In this document: piece by piece, positions 12,007 to 23,483 of the stretch
Layout of the letters: every line of letters begins with the position of its first letter
Numbering within the stretch: the stretch's first letter is position 1
Source: Linum tenue
Lineage: Eukaryota; Streptophyta; Magnoliopsida; Malpighiales; Linaceae
Direction: 5' to 3'
Assembly: GCA_946122785.1 (NCBI GenBank)
Contig: CAMGYJ010000003.1
Location: 6,794,032-6,858,031 of the forward strand
Length of the DNA: 64,000 nt
Position numbers and translations under genes: made by a program
Notes under the pieces: model-generated
The model's input: only the letters and a program-made list of their open reading frames with translations
The model's database searches: none
What the model was told of the DNA's origin: nothing

Positions 12007-13354
12007 TGTTGATGCCAAGCTAAAATACCCGACCTCGAACGTTGTAGAGTCCGGAGAGCGTTGGCCTTTTGATTTGCCGTTGGATTCCAGCTATCGAGAT
12101 GAATACCTGCAAAAGAGGACCCGCCGGTTGTGGTCGGCTGGGACCTTCTTCAAAGCTCAAGTTAGTACTTGGAAATAACAGGGAGCGGCGTATAGAACCG
12201 GCTCTAGGGAGAAAGAAAGAGAAATTTTGGGGTTGGGAGTTGCCAATTCGCCGAGAAGAAGTTCGTCGGGAATTCCCCTTTTCCTATCTCGTTCAGAGAA
12301 AATGAGTTCCCTGGAATTGAGATGGATTGCCGAGGAAACATAAATGAGCGTCCTATTTATAGGTGCCTCCTACTCCTGTCATGGGGTGGCGTGTCCCTTG
12401 CTAATCGTAAGTAAAGTGTGAAATAAACATATTAATTGAAGGTTGGGAGCTTACCTTGGACGTCAGTGCATGGATATATGCACACCACTAGCATAATAAA
12501 ATGTCAAGTTCCAGTTTACTTGCTTCCACGTGCTAGGATGTGGAGGCATGAATTTAACCAAGGTAACTGGTGGAGGAGAGTAAGGGGACTCTATTAATTA
12601 GAAAGTGCATGTGTCATTAGTTGATGGAATCACTTTATCTCATGTCTAGCTACGGTGAAAACGGGGAAGCAGGAGGTGGTGACTAATTAAAGAGGTACTA
12701 TCCATCCATGGAATGAGAAATAGTAAGTTTGTTATTGGTAAAGGAGGTGGTGGAAAGACAATGATGGCCATTCTCTATACAAGCTACGTGGATAAGCTTA
12801 AAAGAAGGTTTAGCTTGTGTGTTTAAGTGGAACAAAGGCTCTCCCAACCAAGTTGAATGGTGGGCTGTAATATACAAGAAATATATTTAATTAATAATTT
12901 TAAGGGAGAACAAAACTGATTTTACCCTACCAAGGCCACGTGTAAGTGATAGTCGCTTGCAACCCAATTGGTTATGTGCTTATTCTAGGGCTTTGACAGT
13001 TGGGGGACTAAGATAGTAGGGATTTCTTTATTTGTATGTGGAAGGGGTGAAAGACAGGAAGTGTACTTAGTTGGGGTTAAAAAGCTATCCATGTCTTACC
13101 TTCCCTTCCTCCACGTATTAGATAGGTGGTATTGAGCTGTCTTTGAATTAGGTGGACTCAAAAAGAGAAATGGTGGTAAAACTAGTCTCCCATCTTCCAT
13201 GGGTCACGTGTAAGTAGAGGATCATGGAGTGGAGCATTTCTTTTCCAGTTAGGAGCCACGTGGGGTGGGTAAAGAGATTTTACTCCTCACAATTATCCAA
13301 CACATGACACATGGAAAATTATGAGTAATAGATTTAGGTGGGTGGTACTTATCA
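12007..13354 (-). repeat. 3' LTR of the Tat-type element
   Basis: This is a direct repeat of the split 5' LTR, starting TGTTGATGCC and ending GTACTTATCA. Next to its right end the minus strand reads AATAAGGGGGCAAT, the polypurine tract. A symmetrical CCTATTTATAGG at 12352-12363 gives CCTATAAATAGG on the minus strand and is the likely LTR TATA box. Confidence 0.92.
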
Positions 13355-13401
13355 ATTGCCCCCTTATTGGTTGTGTGAACTCTCAACCGATAAGCCCTGC
13401 A

Positions 13402-13410
13402 TATAAATAG
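13402..13410 (+). promoter_or_regulatory. TATA box of the antisense gene
   Basis: TATAAATAG lies 47 bases inside the polypurine end of the 3' LTR and faces away from the LTR. A start site near 13432 would give a leader with a plausible intron (GTAAGT at about 13608 to TACAG at about 13719) before the ATG at 13750. Confidence 0.55.
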
Positions 13411-13749
13411 GGAAAGAAGGGGTGAACTCTCTTCCCACAATTCACCTCATAACTATCTTGCACCCTACTCCCATTCTCTTCGTCATAATAGAGTGAGAAC
13501 TTCCAACCCAATCCATCTCTGCTTCTAATTTCCCTATCACCTAACCCCATACCCCAAACTCTCATCTTCCATTACGTGACTAGAGAAAGCCATTCTCCTG
13601 CCAATAATGTAAGTTAGAATTACCAACTCTATACCTTTTGTTTGATTTTATGTTTTATCGCATGGTTTTTTATTTTTTTTATTTTACTTACCACGTGGTT
13701 CTCTTTCCTTTTGTACAGATAAACATATATTGGATTTAGTTTTACGAAA

Positions 13750-15900
13750 ATGTCACGAGAGCGACCATCGAGTTCTCGCCCGGGGTTTTCTGAACGTGAG
13801 GAATTATCTAATCCACTAAAGCCTCTACGTTCAGTCCCATGTTCGGAGCCAGTTCGTGGGAGGGGCGAACAACTAGTCCTTGGGGAAGGATCAGCTGCCT
13901 CAAATCGTCGAGACACACCAACATTCTCTATCCGACCATGGCAGGGTATGTTTCATTCCATATCTCATTTCTCAGAATGGGCTATGATAGGTCCGGGTGG
14001 ACGTTTTAATCGTAATGAGAGTTGGGTACGAAGTACTTTGTTGCAATTTGATATGCCGTGCCACTGGGAGTATGCGGTCCCGACATGGTATACTACCCCA
14101 GGCAATCGTGGTGTGGGATGGCATGCTGTATATCGAGCATCCCTTGATTATGGGCTTCGTTTACCATTTCCGACGTGGCTATGTGAGGTGATGCGGAGAT
14201 CTCATTTGACGTTAAGCACGGTGACACCGGGATTTTGGACACTTGTTGCTGCTTTTCGTTTGGGTTGTCACAGGGCCGGTGTGTCACCCTCAGTAGAGCT
14301 TTTTTATGCATGCTTCTACCTTCGAGGTGAAGCTACTGGATGGTCTCTTCATAGTAGATCTAATGCACTTGGCCTCGTGACTCCACATGGTCGTGCAGAC
14401 CGGGGTTGGGAACGTGAGTTTTCTATTTCTTTCCAGCTTCGGGTGAACTTTCTTCTGAGGGTGTTATGATCCCTACTGAATGGAGGGATATCGAGTTGGA
14501 AGGACTTCACAGACAAGCGGTACGTAGAGAATACGCAGTACAAAGAGAGCTAGCCGCCAAAGTGAAAATGATATCAGAAGGAGGGCGGATTAACGTTGAG
14601 ACTCCTGAGGCTCGGGCTATCCTCTTTTTCACGGTCTATAATGATGGTAAGTTTGGGTATTTTTTGTTAATATTTGAGTGATTCCTTATTACCTATATGT
14701 TTTTTCGTTTTTGTTTTTGCAGCCTACTCGCATTTTAGAGCATGTATGGAAATTCAAGAGAATGCCCTATTTACTGCGAGGTTACCGCCGCCTGCCCCCC
14801 GTCCTCAAAGTGGTGTGGTGATCCGTGAAATTTCCGAGGAGCCCGAACCAGCAGTGTCGACTTCGATTGGTGGTCAAAACAAACGAGTGCGTCGCTCCTA
14901 TCCTTATCGAGGCAAGAATAATGATTCAAGGAGGAAATTCGAGGCTAGTAGCTCAAGCCATTCTGCCTGCGGGGGCGAGCGGAGTCATTTTCAGATGGCG
15001 AGAGCATATCATAACTCAGATTCCCATCGCCGGGGTGGTATAGGCACCCCAGGTAGAGGAAGGACAGATGTCCCACTTGTTATGAACTACCAAACCTTGC
15101 GTGATATCGGGAATCAATTTCCTCCTCTTGAAGGCGAGGCTGCCGGTGTTTCCTTTGCGTTATCGCAAAATCAGGTAACTTTATTGTTAATTAGTCAATG
15201 TAAATTGCGATGAGTTAACTAACCTTAGTGCTTCCTGCAGATGAATCAATATGCCGCCGAGATGGAGAGGCGCGTAGCGAGAGCAAGGGCAGAGGTTATA
15301 ACAGCTCAACAAAATGTTGTACGCGTGGAGCATGATCTTCGTAATCAAACTAGGAAAGTGGAAGAAGCAAGGGGTCGGGCTAGCGAGGTTGAGGCACTCC
15401 TTCGCGAAGTTCGAAATTGCCAAATGATCACTTTAGAGAGGCTACAAGAATTGGAAGCCTTAGGAGCAGCATTGCTACAGGAGATGACGAGACTCAAGGA
15501 GGATCATGCTGCTGACCATGAAGTTCTTATGGCAGAGCGTGATGAAGCTCGTGCAGAGATAGTACGACTGCAACATCAAGTGCAACAATCGCTGGGGGAA
15601 ACCTCAGGAGGTGCCATGCTCTTAGTGGGTTCACGTGACGTATTTCCAGAGGCTGAGTCTGACGAGGCACGTATCCCAAGAGAGGCGGATACCAGAATCG
15701 GAGGAGTTACATCCGAGGAGGTGGTGATGCTTCGTGATAACATGGAGATTGAGCCTTTCATTTCAACCCTGATATTTGATACGGCTTCTGTGGATCAATC
15801 CTTTATTGCGGCAATGGATAGCCCAATCCCGTCAGAGCTGGCAATGTCGGCCGAGAATGCCTGGGTGAATGAAATACTTGGCTTCGGTCCTCCTATGTGA
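13750..15900 (+). CDS. Antisense gene of the Tat element (Transposase_28-like)
   Basis: This gene lies between pol and the 3' LTR on the strand opposite to gag-pol. That is the position and orientation of the extra gene known from Tat-lineage elements such as Grande and Retand. Exons read 13750-14413, 14437-14646, 14723-15174 and 15241-15900. Joined, they give one open frame of 661 codons. The first exon has the aromatic-rich YLRGEATGWSLHSRS / RGWE region of 'putative gypsy type transposon' proteins. The third is rich in Ser/Arg. The fourth is a long coiled coil (15241-15620, E/R/A-rich) with an acidic tail. Introns 14647-14722 (76 nt) and 15175-15240 (66 nt) have clean GTAAGT/GTAACT and TTTTGCAG/CCTGCAG ends. 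The first gap (14414-14436) is only 23 nt, although it has GTGAGT and TTTCCAG. A second intron-like 30-nt segment (13951-13980) is in frame and need not be removed. AATAAA near 16087 may end the transcript, which would stop about 100 bases short of the pol stop codon on the other strand. The function is unknown. Confidence 0.72.
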
Positions 15901-16204
15901 GGTAGTGTAGCTTGCAGTGGTAGCAAAATTTTCTCTGTACAGGTAGTATCTTGCTCCGCAAAGGTATTCGGATATATTACCTATGTGTGCCATGTTTATG
16001 TAGCAGCATATCTTGCCTATGTACATTAGTAGTTCGTCATAGATATGTAACCGTGCATTTTGCGTTGTACATATAGCGGTTTTTAATAAAACTAGGTGGT
16101 GACGTATCACCATTTTATTTCAAACCTTCTGTACATGTCGCAACAAACACGTAATACATATTATGGCATATACTATGTACGTATTATGGCATACTTGATA
16201 CATA

Positions 16205-19200
16205 TTATGGCGTAAAGTACCTTCGAAGGTGCATGGTGTTCCAGGTGCGGGGAATATTTTGGCCACTAGCATCAGAAAGCTTGACAGTGTTTGGACCGAC
16301 CACTTTGCGTATTCTGTAGGGTCCTTCCCATGGTGGATTGAACTTTCCTAAGCTTGTTTTGTGGTAAAAGTTGCGGCGGAGAACCCATTCACCTTCACAT
16401 ATTGGTCGCTGCTTTACTTTGGTATTGTAGTAACGAGCTACACGTGCCTTCATGGCTGTCATTCTGAGGAGAGCATCTTCTCGACGTTCTTCAATGAGAT
16501 GGAGGTCATGAACGAGCTCCTGTTGATTCTCGTTGGGGTGAAATGCTTCAATGCGGTAGGAGGAAAGCTCAGTTTCCCCAGGAATTACTGCATCTATGCC
16601 AAAGGTGAGGGCATAGGGTGACTCCCCTGTGGCTGTTTTATAGGTCGTGCGATGGGCCCAAAGAACATGAGAAAGTTCTTCCGCCCACTTTCCTTTTGCT
16701 TCATTCAGTCGAGTTTTTAGTCCCCAGAGGATGTTTTTATTGGCTGACTCTGCTTGTCCATTAGCTTGAGGATAAGCGACAGAGGCATAGCGGAGGAGGA
16801 TGCCATACCGTGCACAGTAAGTTTGAAGACTCTCACTTGTGAACTGTGTCCCTTGGTCGAGGATGATGGTGTGGGGAAGACTAAAGTGACAAATGATATT
16901 TTCCCACAAGAATTTATCGACTTGTTGGGCAGTGAGCCCAGTGATGGCTCTAGCTTCTACCCATTTGGTGAAGTAGTCGATTGCGACAATGAGCCATTTT
17001 TTCCGTCCTGGGGCTTCGGGGAATGGTCCCAGGAAGTCCATTCCCCATTGGGCAAATGGCCACAGACTTATATTTCCTTGCATGGGCCTAGGTGGTGCAT
17101 GTGGAACTTGGGCAGCAACTTGACACTTGATACAACATTTGACATACTCTTGTGTGTCTCGGCGCATAGTGGGCCAATAGTATCCCTGCCTGAGGAGGAT
17201 CTTCTCGAGACTTCGTGGGCCAGCGTGCATTCCACATGATCCATCATGAGTTTCACAGATAGCAAAGTTGGCTTCTCCTTCACCAAGGCACCGGAGGTAC
17301 GGGCCCACAAAACTTTTTTTGTAGAGTACACCTTTTATAAGGAGGTAGCGAGGAGTACGCCTCCGAAGTTTCATGGCTTCCTTGGGGTCAATGAGTAGAA
17401 GGTCATGTTGGAGATACTCCATGAGGGGTTTGCGCCAATCTTGTGGGATTGATGATGAGATAATAGGAGCGCACAACAAAGTAGGGCGACGCTCAACTAT
17501 CACATTCCTGTCTTCAGGGAAGTCTCGAGCCGTGGCAAGCTTCGAGAGGGCATCCTCATGGAGATTTTCTTCTCGTGATACATGCTTTATCTCAACATGT
17601 ATAAAATCATTCATAACGGCTCGAGCAACATTGAAGTAGGCAGTTAGGGCAGGTTCACGAGCCTCGTATGCCCCCATAACTTGATTGACAACAAGGGCAG
17701 AGTCTGAGTGTATCAAGATTCTTTGAACTCCTAATTCTTGTGCCATTGTTAAGCCAACTAGTAGGGCTTCGTATTCTGCGACATTATTAGTTCTTGGAGT
17801 TGTAAAACGAACAGCCAGCTCATGGGTAACACCCAATGGACTGATAAGAAGCACTCCTGCTCCAGAGCCGGACTTGCTTGAAGCTCCATCCACAAATAGC
17901 CTCCAAGTTTCTGACTCGGATGGTGTGGTAGCATGAATCCCCTCGACCACAAAGTTAGCCAACACCTGTGATTTGATGGATGTACGGGGGAGGTAGGTGA
18001 TATCATACTCACTTAATTCAATGGCCCAGTTGATCATTCGACCCGCTACATCCATACGTTGGAGAAGCTTTCGGAGTGGAAATTGTGTGAAAACACATAT
18101 AGAGTGGCTTTGGAAGTATGGGCGAAGCTTTCTAGAGGCCACGACCACAGCTAAAGCAGCTTTTTCTACGGGCGAATACCTGGTCTCAGCATCTAGTAGA
18201 GTTTTACAGGTATAATATATCGGATGTTCGGAGTTGTCAGCATCTCGACGAAGAAGTACCGAGCTCACAGCCTTTTGCGACACGGCAAAATACATGAAAA
18301 GAGTTTCATTATTTACCGGGGCAGAAAGCACTGGAGGTGTCACTAAAAAATCCTTGTGCTTAGTAAAAGCTTTTTCGCACTCAGGTGTCCATTCAAAGTG
18401 TTTCCCGGCATCCTTCAAAGTGGCAAAGAATGGAGCACAACGATCACCGGCACGAGAGATAAAACGATTGAGTGCGGCGATGCAACCTGTGAGAACTTGT
18501 ACTTCTTTGCCTCTGGTTGGGGAGGACATTTGGAGGACGGCATCAATTTGTCGAGGGTTTGCCTCGATCCCTCTCTGGGTTACCATGAACCCCAAGAATT
18601 TTCCAGCAGTCTCCCCAAAAACACATTTCTTAGGGTTGAGTCGAAGAGCATATATGCGAAGAGTGTTGAATGTTTCTCGGAGGTCTTCCAGATGTTCATT
18701 GACACTGTTACTTTTTACCAAGATATCATCAACGTAGGCTTCGAGGTTCCGACCAAGTTGACGTGAGAAATCACGATCAACCATTCGTTGATAGGTGGCT
18801 CCAGCATTCTTTAAGCCAAAAGGCATGACCCTACAGCAATAGTTACCAACTGGGGTCATGAATGCTGTTTTTTCTTGATCTTCTTTTTTCATGAGGAATC
18901 TGATGATAACCAAAAAACACGTCGAGGAAGGAAAGAAGGCGGTGCCCAGAGGTAGCATCAATCAATCGATCAATTTTGGGAAGAGGATGTGGGTCTTTTG
19001 GGCATGCCTTATTGAGGTCAGTGAAGTCTACGCACATCCTCCACTGCCCATTGGTCTTTTTTACCATAACAACGTTGGCCAGCCATGTGGGGTAGAGAAT
19101 TTCTCGGATGAATCCTGCCTGAGCGAGTTTGACTACTTCTTCTGCAACAGCTTGACGCCGTTCCCATGCAAAGTTCCTTCTCTTTTGTTGTACAAGAAGA

Positions 19201-19256
19201 CACCCTGGGAGAATCCCTAGGGCATGCTCAGCTACCCGACGATCAAGTCCAGGCAT
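16205..19256 (-). pseudogene. Pol of the Tat element: RT, RNase H, second RNase H, integrase (one frameshift)
   Basis: This polyprotein copies RNA to DNA and integrates it. In order, it has the RT N-terminus at 18843-19256 (MPGLDRRVAEHALGI, VDFTDLNKACPKD), then from about 18890 in another frame EKTAFMTPVGNY, the catalytic YVDDIL box near 18745, and the connection domain. A Gypsy RNase H follows, then a second RNase H (RLFVDGASSKSGSGAGVLL, near 17870) typical of Tat elements. The integrase has an HHCC zinc motif (C-X2-C in KCCIKCQ), the DFLGPFPE and TQFTS segments and a C-terminus ending MHLRRYFTP. No chromodomain is visible. A single-base indel near 18890 separates the two frames, so no full-length product can be made. 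Otherwise 918 codons are open, which points to recent damage. Confidence 0.9.
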
Positions 19257-19381
19257 GTCTTCGGGACCTTGGGCGAGTAGTTCTTTAGGGGGGTATATAC
19301 ATATACTGTCACCCTAGAAGACAAGGAAGAGCACATTTAGCACAAGTGTTAGCTACGTACCGGAACTGATAACATTCGAGA

Positions 19382-21448
19382 TTATAACTCTCGAACTAAG
19401 TTGATAAGGTGAGGAAGTGCTTCTTTAGGCCAAGCAGTTGAGACACGGATGGTAAGACCATCTTGAACAACTTGTTCCTCATCAAGGTCGACGGGCAAAG
19501 GGCGAGCTACCTCTTCTCGAGTGTCAACAGTATTGACATGTTTATCTTTAAGGGAAAATGCACAACATTGCTTGGCGATTGCTTGATCCCCTCGGACACA
19601 ACCTACCCCGGACGGAGTAGGGAACTTCAATTTGAGATGAAGCGTAGAAGGGATGGTGTGAGCTTGATGTAGAAAGGGTCTTCCAAGAATTCCATTGTAT
19701 GCAGAGGAACATTCCCCCACATGAAAGTTAAACAATGTCTCGATTACTTGGTCACCACTGCCGATGCAAACATGAAGGGGTAAAATTCCAAGTACCGGGA
19801 CTTGGTTGCCAGATAAGCCTAAAAGAAAGACACTGGAAGGTTGACACCGATCCAAGCGAAAACCCAATGAGCAAAAAGCGGGGTAAAAAAGTAGGTCGGC
19901 TGAGCTCCCTCCATCAATGAGAACTCGTTTTACTGTGTAGTTGGCGATGGTAGCCTCAATCACCAGAGGGTCGTCATGGGGATATTCGATATCCTCGAGA
20001 TCTTGGGAATAAAAAATGATAGGATTTTGATTTGAGATAGTGGAGGTGGAGCCAACCAAAGTTCGAGCATACGTCTTACGAGAGGTGGACAATCCCTGTC
20101 GTAGTCCAGTTCCTCCATGTATGACTGGGACGACACCTAACACAGGTCCACTTCCCTGTGGAGCTTTTCCTTTGTCTGATGACGAAGGTTGTTGGATTGA
20201 GCCTTTGGAGCTTTGGATGAACTGCTTAAGTTGTCCATTTTGAATCAGTCCTTCGATGGATCTTCCCAACTTTTCGCATTCCTCGAGGTCATGCCCGTAT
20301 CCCCGATGAAAGTCACAAAATTGGTTCTTTCCTTTTTTTGGTTTTATGCGACCTCGAGGTGGCCATGTCACCGGAAGCTTTTTATCTTGAATGACCTGGA
20401 GAACAGTCCTCCGTGGATTGTTGAGTGGAGTGAAATTTTGGCCTGAAAGGAATGGCCCATCCCTTCTGCGGTCATCTTTTTGAGCTTTGGGCATGTTATC
20501 CAAAGTTGGGCGGGGACGTTTTAAAGTTTCTCGATTCGGCGGAGGAGAATCCCTCCTATGCTTTGGCACAACGTAGGAGGAATCTTGTAAAGCTTCTTCT
20601 AGGCCGATGTACTTCATGACCCGCTCTTGTAGCTCAAACATACTTTGAGGAGGTTTCTTGATGAGGGAAGCCCGGAGAAGACTGTTTGTTGTTCCTCGTG
20701 TCAGCGTGTTGACAATTACTTCAACAGAGAGGGAAGTGACGCCTATAGCCAAGGTGCTGTACCTAGCATAATAGGCTTTTAAAGCCTCGCCCTCTCGTTG
20801 CTTGGTATTCATGAGCTGATTAATGCTCACTGCTTGTCGCTTTTGGGCATAAAACTTGCACCAAAATAGCGTGGAAAATTCGGTGAAGTTGTTGATGATA
20901 CCATTGCGAAGCTGAGAGTACCATCGACGAGCGTCTCCTCCAAGAGTGGCGGGATATATTTTACACATGGTGGCATCAGAAGCACCGATAAGAGGCATTA
21001 AAATCTCAAAGGAACTGAGATGATCTTCTGGGTCGGTGGTGCCATTGTACTCCGGAAGGTTGGGTATATGGATGTTTCCCGGGTATGGCTCATTTAGAAT
21101 GGCCAAAGCAAGGGGGCGACCGGTACTTGGTTGAGAAAACGTCCCCGGGGGAGGAAGTTCTTCGAGGTGAGGAACAATTGGGGGAACATCTCGGGTCACT
21201 GCTTCAGTTGTTGCCGGTATGCCATTATGATGGTCGTTGGAGAATCCAGGGACTCCCGTACTCCCGTAGAAAGTTGGTAGAGGAACCGGTGGTGGTTGTG
21301 GAGCCTCCATTGCAGACCGAATCTGAGCACGAAGTCTCTCAATTTCAGCTTGCAAATCTTCAACCCTTTGGGATGGCAGAGTTTGCTCAGGGTTTGGAGT
21401 TGAACCTTGACCGATCTCAACATGCAGTTGAGAGTCCGTTGTATCCAT
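19382..21448 (-). CDS. Gag-protease polyprotein of the Tat element
   Basis: This forms the particle and matures the polyprotein. The open frame extends to 21511, but the first ATG in frame is at 21448, just after the primer site, so I use that start (about 688 aa). The N-terminal third has a heptad-like stretch (VEDLQAEIERLRAQIRSAM). The capsid/retrotransposon-gag part follows at about residues 120-300, with RRWYSQLRNGIINNFTEFS. A basic region and a Cys-His segment FCDFHRGYGHDLEECEKL come next. Near residue 525 is the aspartic protease with VLIDGGSSADLLF and GILGRPFL. The active site reads D-G-G, not the common D-S/T-G. The frame ends in LPHLINLVREL, which resembles the segment normally just before RT, so the present stop probably truncates an older continuous frame. 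Confidence 0.85.
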   Translation of the reverse strand: MDTTDSQLHVEIGQGSTPNPEQTLPSQRVEDLQAEIERLRAQIRSAMEAPQPPPVPLPTFYGSTGVPGFSNDHHNGIPATTEAVTRDVPPIVPHLEELPPPGTFSQPSTGRPLALAILNEPYPGNIHIPNLPEYNGTTDPEDHLSSFEILMPLIGASDATMCKIYPATLGGDARRWYSQLRNGIINNFTEFSTLFWCKFYAQKRQAVSINQLMNTKQREGEALKAYYARYSTLAIGVTSLSVEVIVNTLTRGTTNSLLRASLIKKPPQSMFELQERVMKYIGLEEALQDSSYVVPKHRRDSPPPNRETLKRPRPTLDNMPKAQKDDRRRDGPFLSGQNFTPLNNPRRTVLQVIQDKKLPVTWPPRGRIKPKKGKNQFCDFHRGYGHDLEECEKLGRSIEGLIQNGQLKQFIQSSKGSIQQPSSSDKGKAPQGSGPVLGVVPVIHGGTGLRQGLSTSRKTYARTLVGSTSTISNQNPIIFYSQDLEDIEYPHDDPLVIEATIANYTVKRVLIDGGSSADLLFYPAFCSLGFRLDRCQPSSVFLLGLSGNQVPVLGILPLHVCIGSGDQVIETLFNFHVGECSSAYNGILGRPFLHQAHTIPSTLHLKLKFPTPSGVGCVRGDQAIAKQCCAFSLKDKHVNTVDTREEVARPLPVDLDEEQVVQDGLTIRVSTAWPKEALPHLINLVREL

Positions 21449-21491
21449 CTCGACTGGTTGAATTGGAAATCTATAGGTAGTAATCTCACCG

Positions 21492-21510
21492 GGCCCCACG
21501 GTGGGCGCCA
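21492..21510 (-). other. Primer-binding site of the Tat element
   Basis: The minus strand reads TGGCGCCCACCGTGGGGCC, three bases from the end of the 5' LTR. Its first eight bases fit a tRNA acceptor end (...GGCGCCA). I cannot name the tRNA with certainty. Confidence 0.75.
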
Positions 21511-21512
21511 AT

Positions 21513-21991
21513 TGTTGATGCCAAGCTAAAATAGCCGACCTCGAACGTTGTAGAGTCCGGAGAGCGTTGACCTTTTGATTTGCCGTTGGATTCCAGCTAT
21601 CGAGATGAATACCTGCAAAAGAGGACCCGCCGGTTGTGGTCGGCTGGGACCTTCTCCAAAGCTCAAGTTAGTACTTGGAAATAACAGGGAGCGGCGTATA
21701 GAACCGGCTCTAGGGAGAAAGAAAGAGAAATTTTGGGGTTGGAAGTTGCCAATTCGCCGAGAAGAAGTTCGTCGGGAATTCCCCTTTTCCTATCTCGTTC
21801 AGAGAAAATGAGTTCCCTGGAATTGAGATGGATTGCCGAGGAAACATAAATGAGCGTCCTATTTATAGGTGCCTCCTACTCCTGGCATGGGGTGGCGTGT
21901 CCCTTCATAATCGTAAGTAAAGTGTGAAATAAACATATTAATTGAAGGTTGGGAGCTTACCTTGGACGTCAGTGCATGGATATATGCACAC
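21513..21991 (-). repeat. 5' LTR of the Tat element, first part
   Basis: This matches 12007-12485 with seven substitutions. It is cut after CACAC by the Athila-type element; the remainder of this LTR resumes at 32240. Confidence 0.92.
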
Positions 21992-23339
21992 TGATAGACC
22001 GTTAATTACACATGTTTTTACCCCTGTTCTTACACCGTTTGAGGTGTTGATTCTCGTGTTTTAGGCCGATTTCATGCTAGGTTGTGCTTGTTTGTGATAT
22101 TTCAGGTCCTAGTACGTGAATGGAGGCTTAGGAGCGAGTTTGGGGTCGATTGGACGAAGATCGGACGCGTGGCGAGGTGCCAAGGAAGCCGCACGGGCAG
22201 CCCGGGACATCACACGGCCGTGCAACTTACAATTGTGGCAGTGTGATTTTTGCCGAGAGCAAACACGGGCAGGATGGAAATCTCACACGGCCGTGCGACC
22301 CTGGCCGTGTGGGATGGCTGAAGTGCAACTAATTGGTACGCTGCGTTTTGACTCACACGGGCAACTGGGTGAGCCACACGGCCGTGTTGCCTGCCCGTGT
22401 GAGTCGGGAAATCTTGGTTTTTCAGCCAATTTCGAGCAAACAAATGGAGAAGGGGATTTTCAGAGCAAAAACAGAGCCCTAGAGAGAGAAAGCACGAAGA
22501 ACACATCCTAGAAGCTATCTTGGAGCTGGGTTTCGTCAAATCGAGCTTGGAGATCGTCATAGGAGTGGAAATCATCATCCCGGAGCAGATTTTCCTCATC
22601 ATTATGAGTATGACTACTCCGATTACTGTTTTCTTCTCTCTCTCTATGGAGTAGAACCCTTCTCTCACTTGGGTATGAAGAACCCTAGTTCCTGGTGTTA
22701 GGGATTTGATTGTAATGACTTGGGATGATTATACTGTTTGGTTTTAATCGAATGATGCATGTTTATTGAATTGATTGAAGTCTGATCAGCTTTTCTTGAT
22801 TTCTGCTGCAACCTGAGATAGATAGAATCTGATTAGGTTGCTAGAGCCTCTTCATTCGATAGTAGGAGATTGGTTATACGAGAGTTAGCCAGTTTACTGC
22901 TTTGTACTGGAATTCAATTCCAGTAGTGGAGTTCTGTGCTTATTGCTTCAGCTTTCTATCCCGGTGAAGACTAATCGTCTGCCGGGTAGTTAGACTGAGA
23001 GGGCTTGGTCAGCTTAAGAGATTCCAAGCTACTGTCGGATCTTCCGCAGTCTAATCAACAGTAAATCAACCCAGGGTTATTACAATTGAACCTAACTAAG
23101 GAGCTAGGGGGACTCATTCCCGAGTGACTCTTTCCTGCTTGAGAAAACTGAATAATTTCCTGCTTTCTTACTGTTTTTAGTTTAAACAACAATCAATCGA
23201 ATTAGTTGGCTAGATAATAGACAATCACAGAGTACGCAGTAGATCTAGACCCCGGGTTGATAATAGAACTTGCCTGTTACTGCATTCCCGGGCTGCGATT
23301 ACACTTGGTCGCAGTTTGGTGTTGTGTTTTGTCGTGTCA
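21992..23339 (+). repeat. 5' LTR of the Athila-type element
   Basis: Direct repeat of 30887-32234. It contains several CACACGGCCGTG palindromes and CACGGGCA words between about 22190 and 22410. The open frames seen inside (22116-22511 and others) recur in both LTRs and look non-coding. Confidence 0.93.
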
Positions 23340-23344
23340 AGTTT

Positions 23345-23362
23345 TGGGCGCCGTTGCCGGGG
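23345..23362 (+). other. Primer-binding site of the Athila-type element
   Basis: TGGGCGCCGTTGCCGGGG lies five bases after the 5' LTR. Apart from one extra G it matches TGGCGCCGTTGCCGGGG, the complement of the plant tRNA-Asp 3' end commonly used by Athila elements. Confidence 0.8.
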
Positions 23363-23483
23363 ACCCCTCTAGGTTATTGGGGAAACGTGAGAATTTGTTA
23401 CTCTAGCTTTTTCTTTATTGCATTTTTCTCTTCCACCTGTGTGCCTTCACGGGTTGCTTCTGGTGATTGTGTGCAGGTAGTGC

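Noticed and set aside
12069..12305. 78-codon frame repeated at 21575-21811
   Set aside because: It is LTR sequence seen twice, not a gene family.
19314..19360. Possible intron between gag-protease and RT on the minus strand (GTACGT...TTCTAG), as known for Ogre-type elements
   Set aside because: It is only 47 nt, and the gag-protease stop codon lies upstream of the donor, so splicing would not join the frames.
16361..21489. Several plus-strand frames of 60-167 codons and small minus-strand frames opposite or within gag-pol
   Set aside because: They are shadows of the Tat gag and pol frames and have no own domains.
22116..22668. Open frames of 131 and 152 codons inside the Athila LTR (also at 31011-31563)
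   Set aside because: They exist identically in both LTRs, overlap on opposite strands and follow the CACGGCCGTG repeats; no domain is seen.
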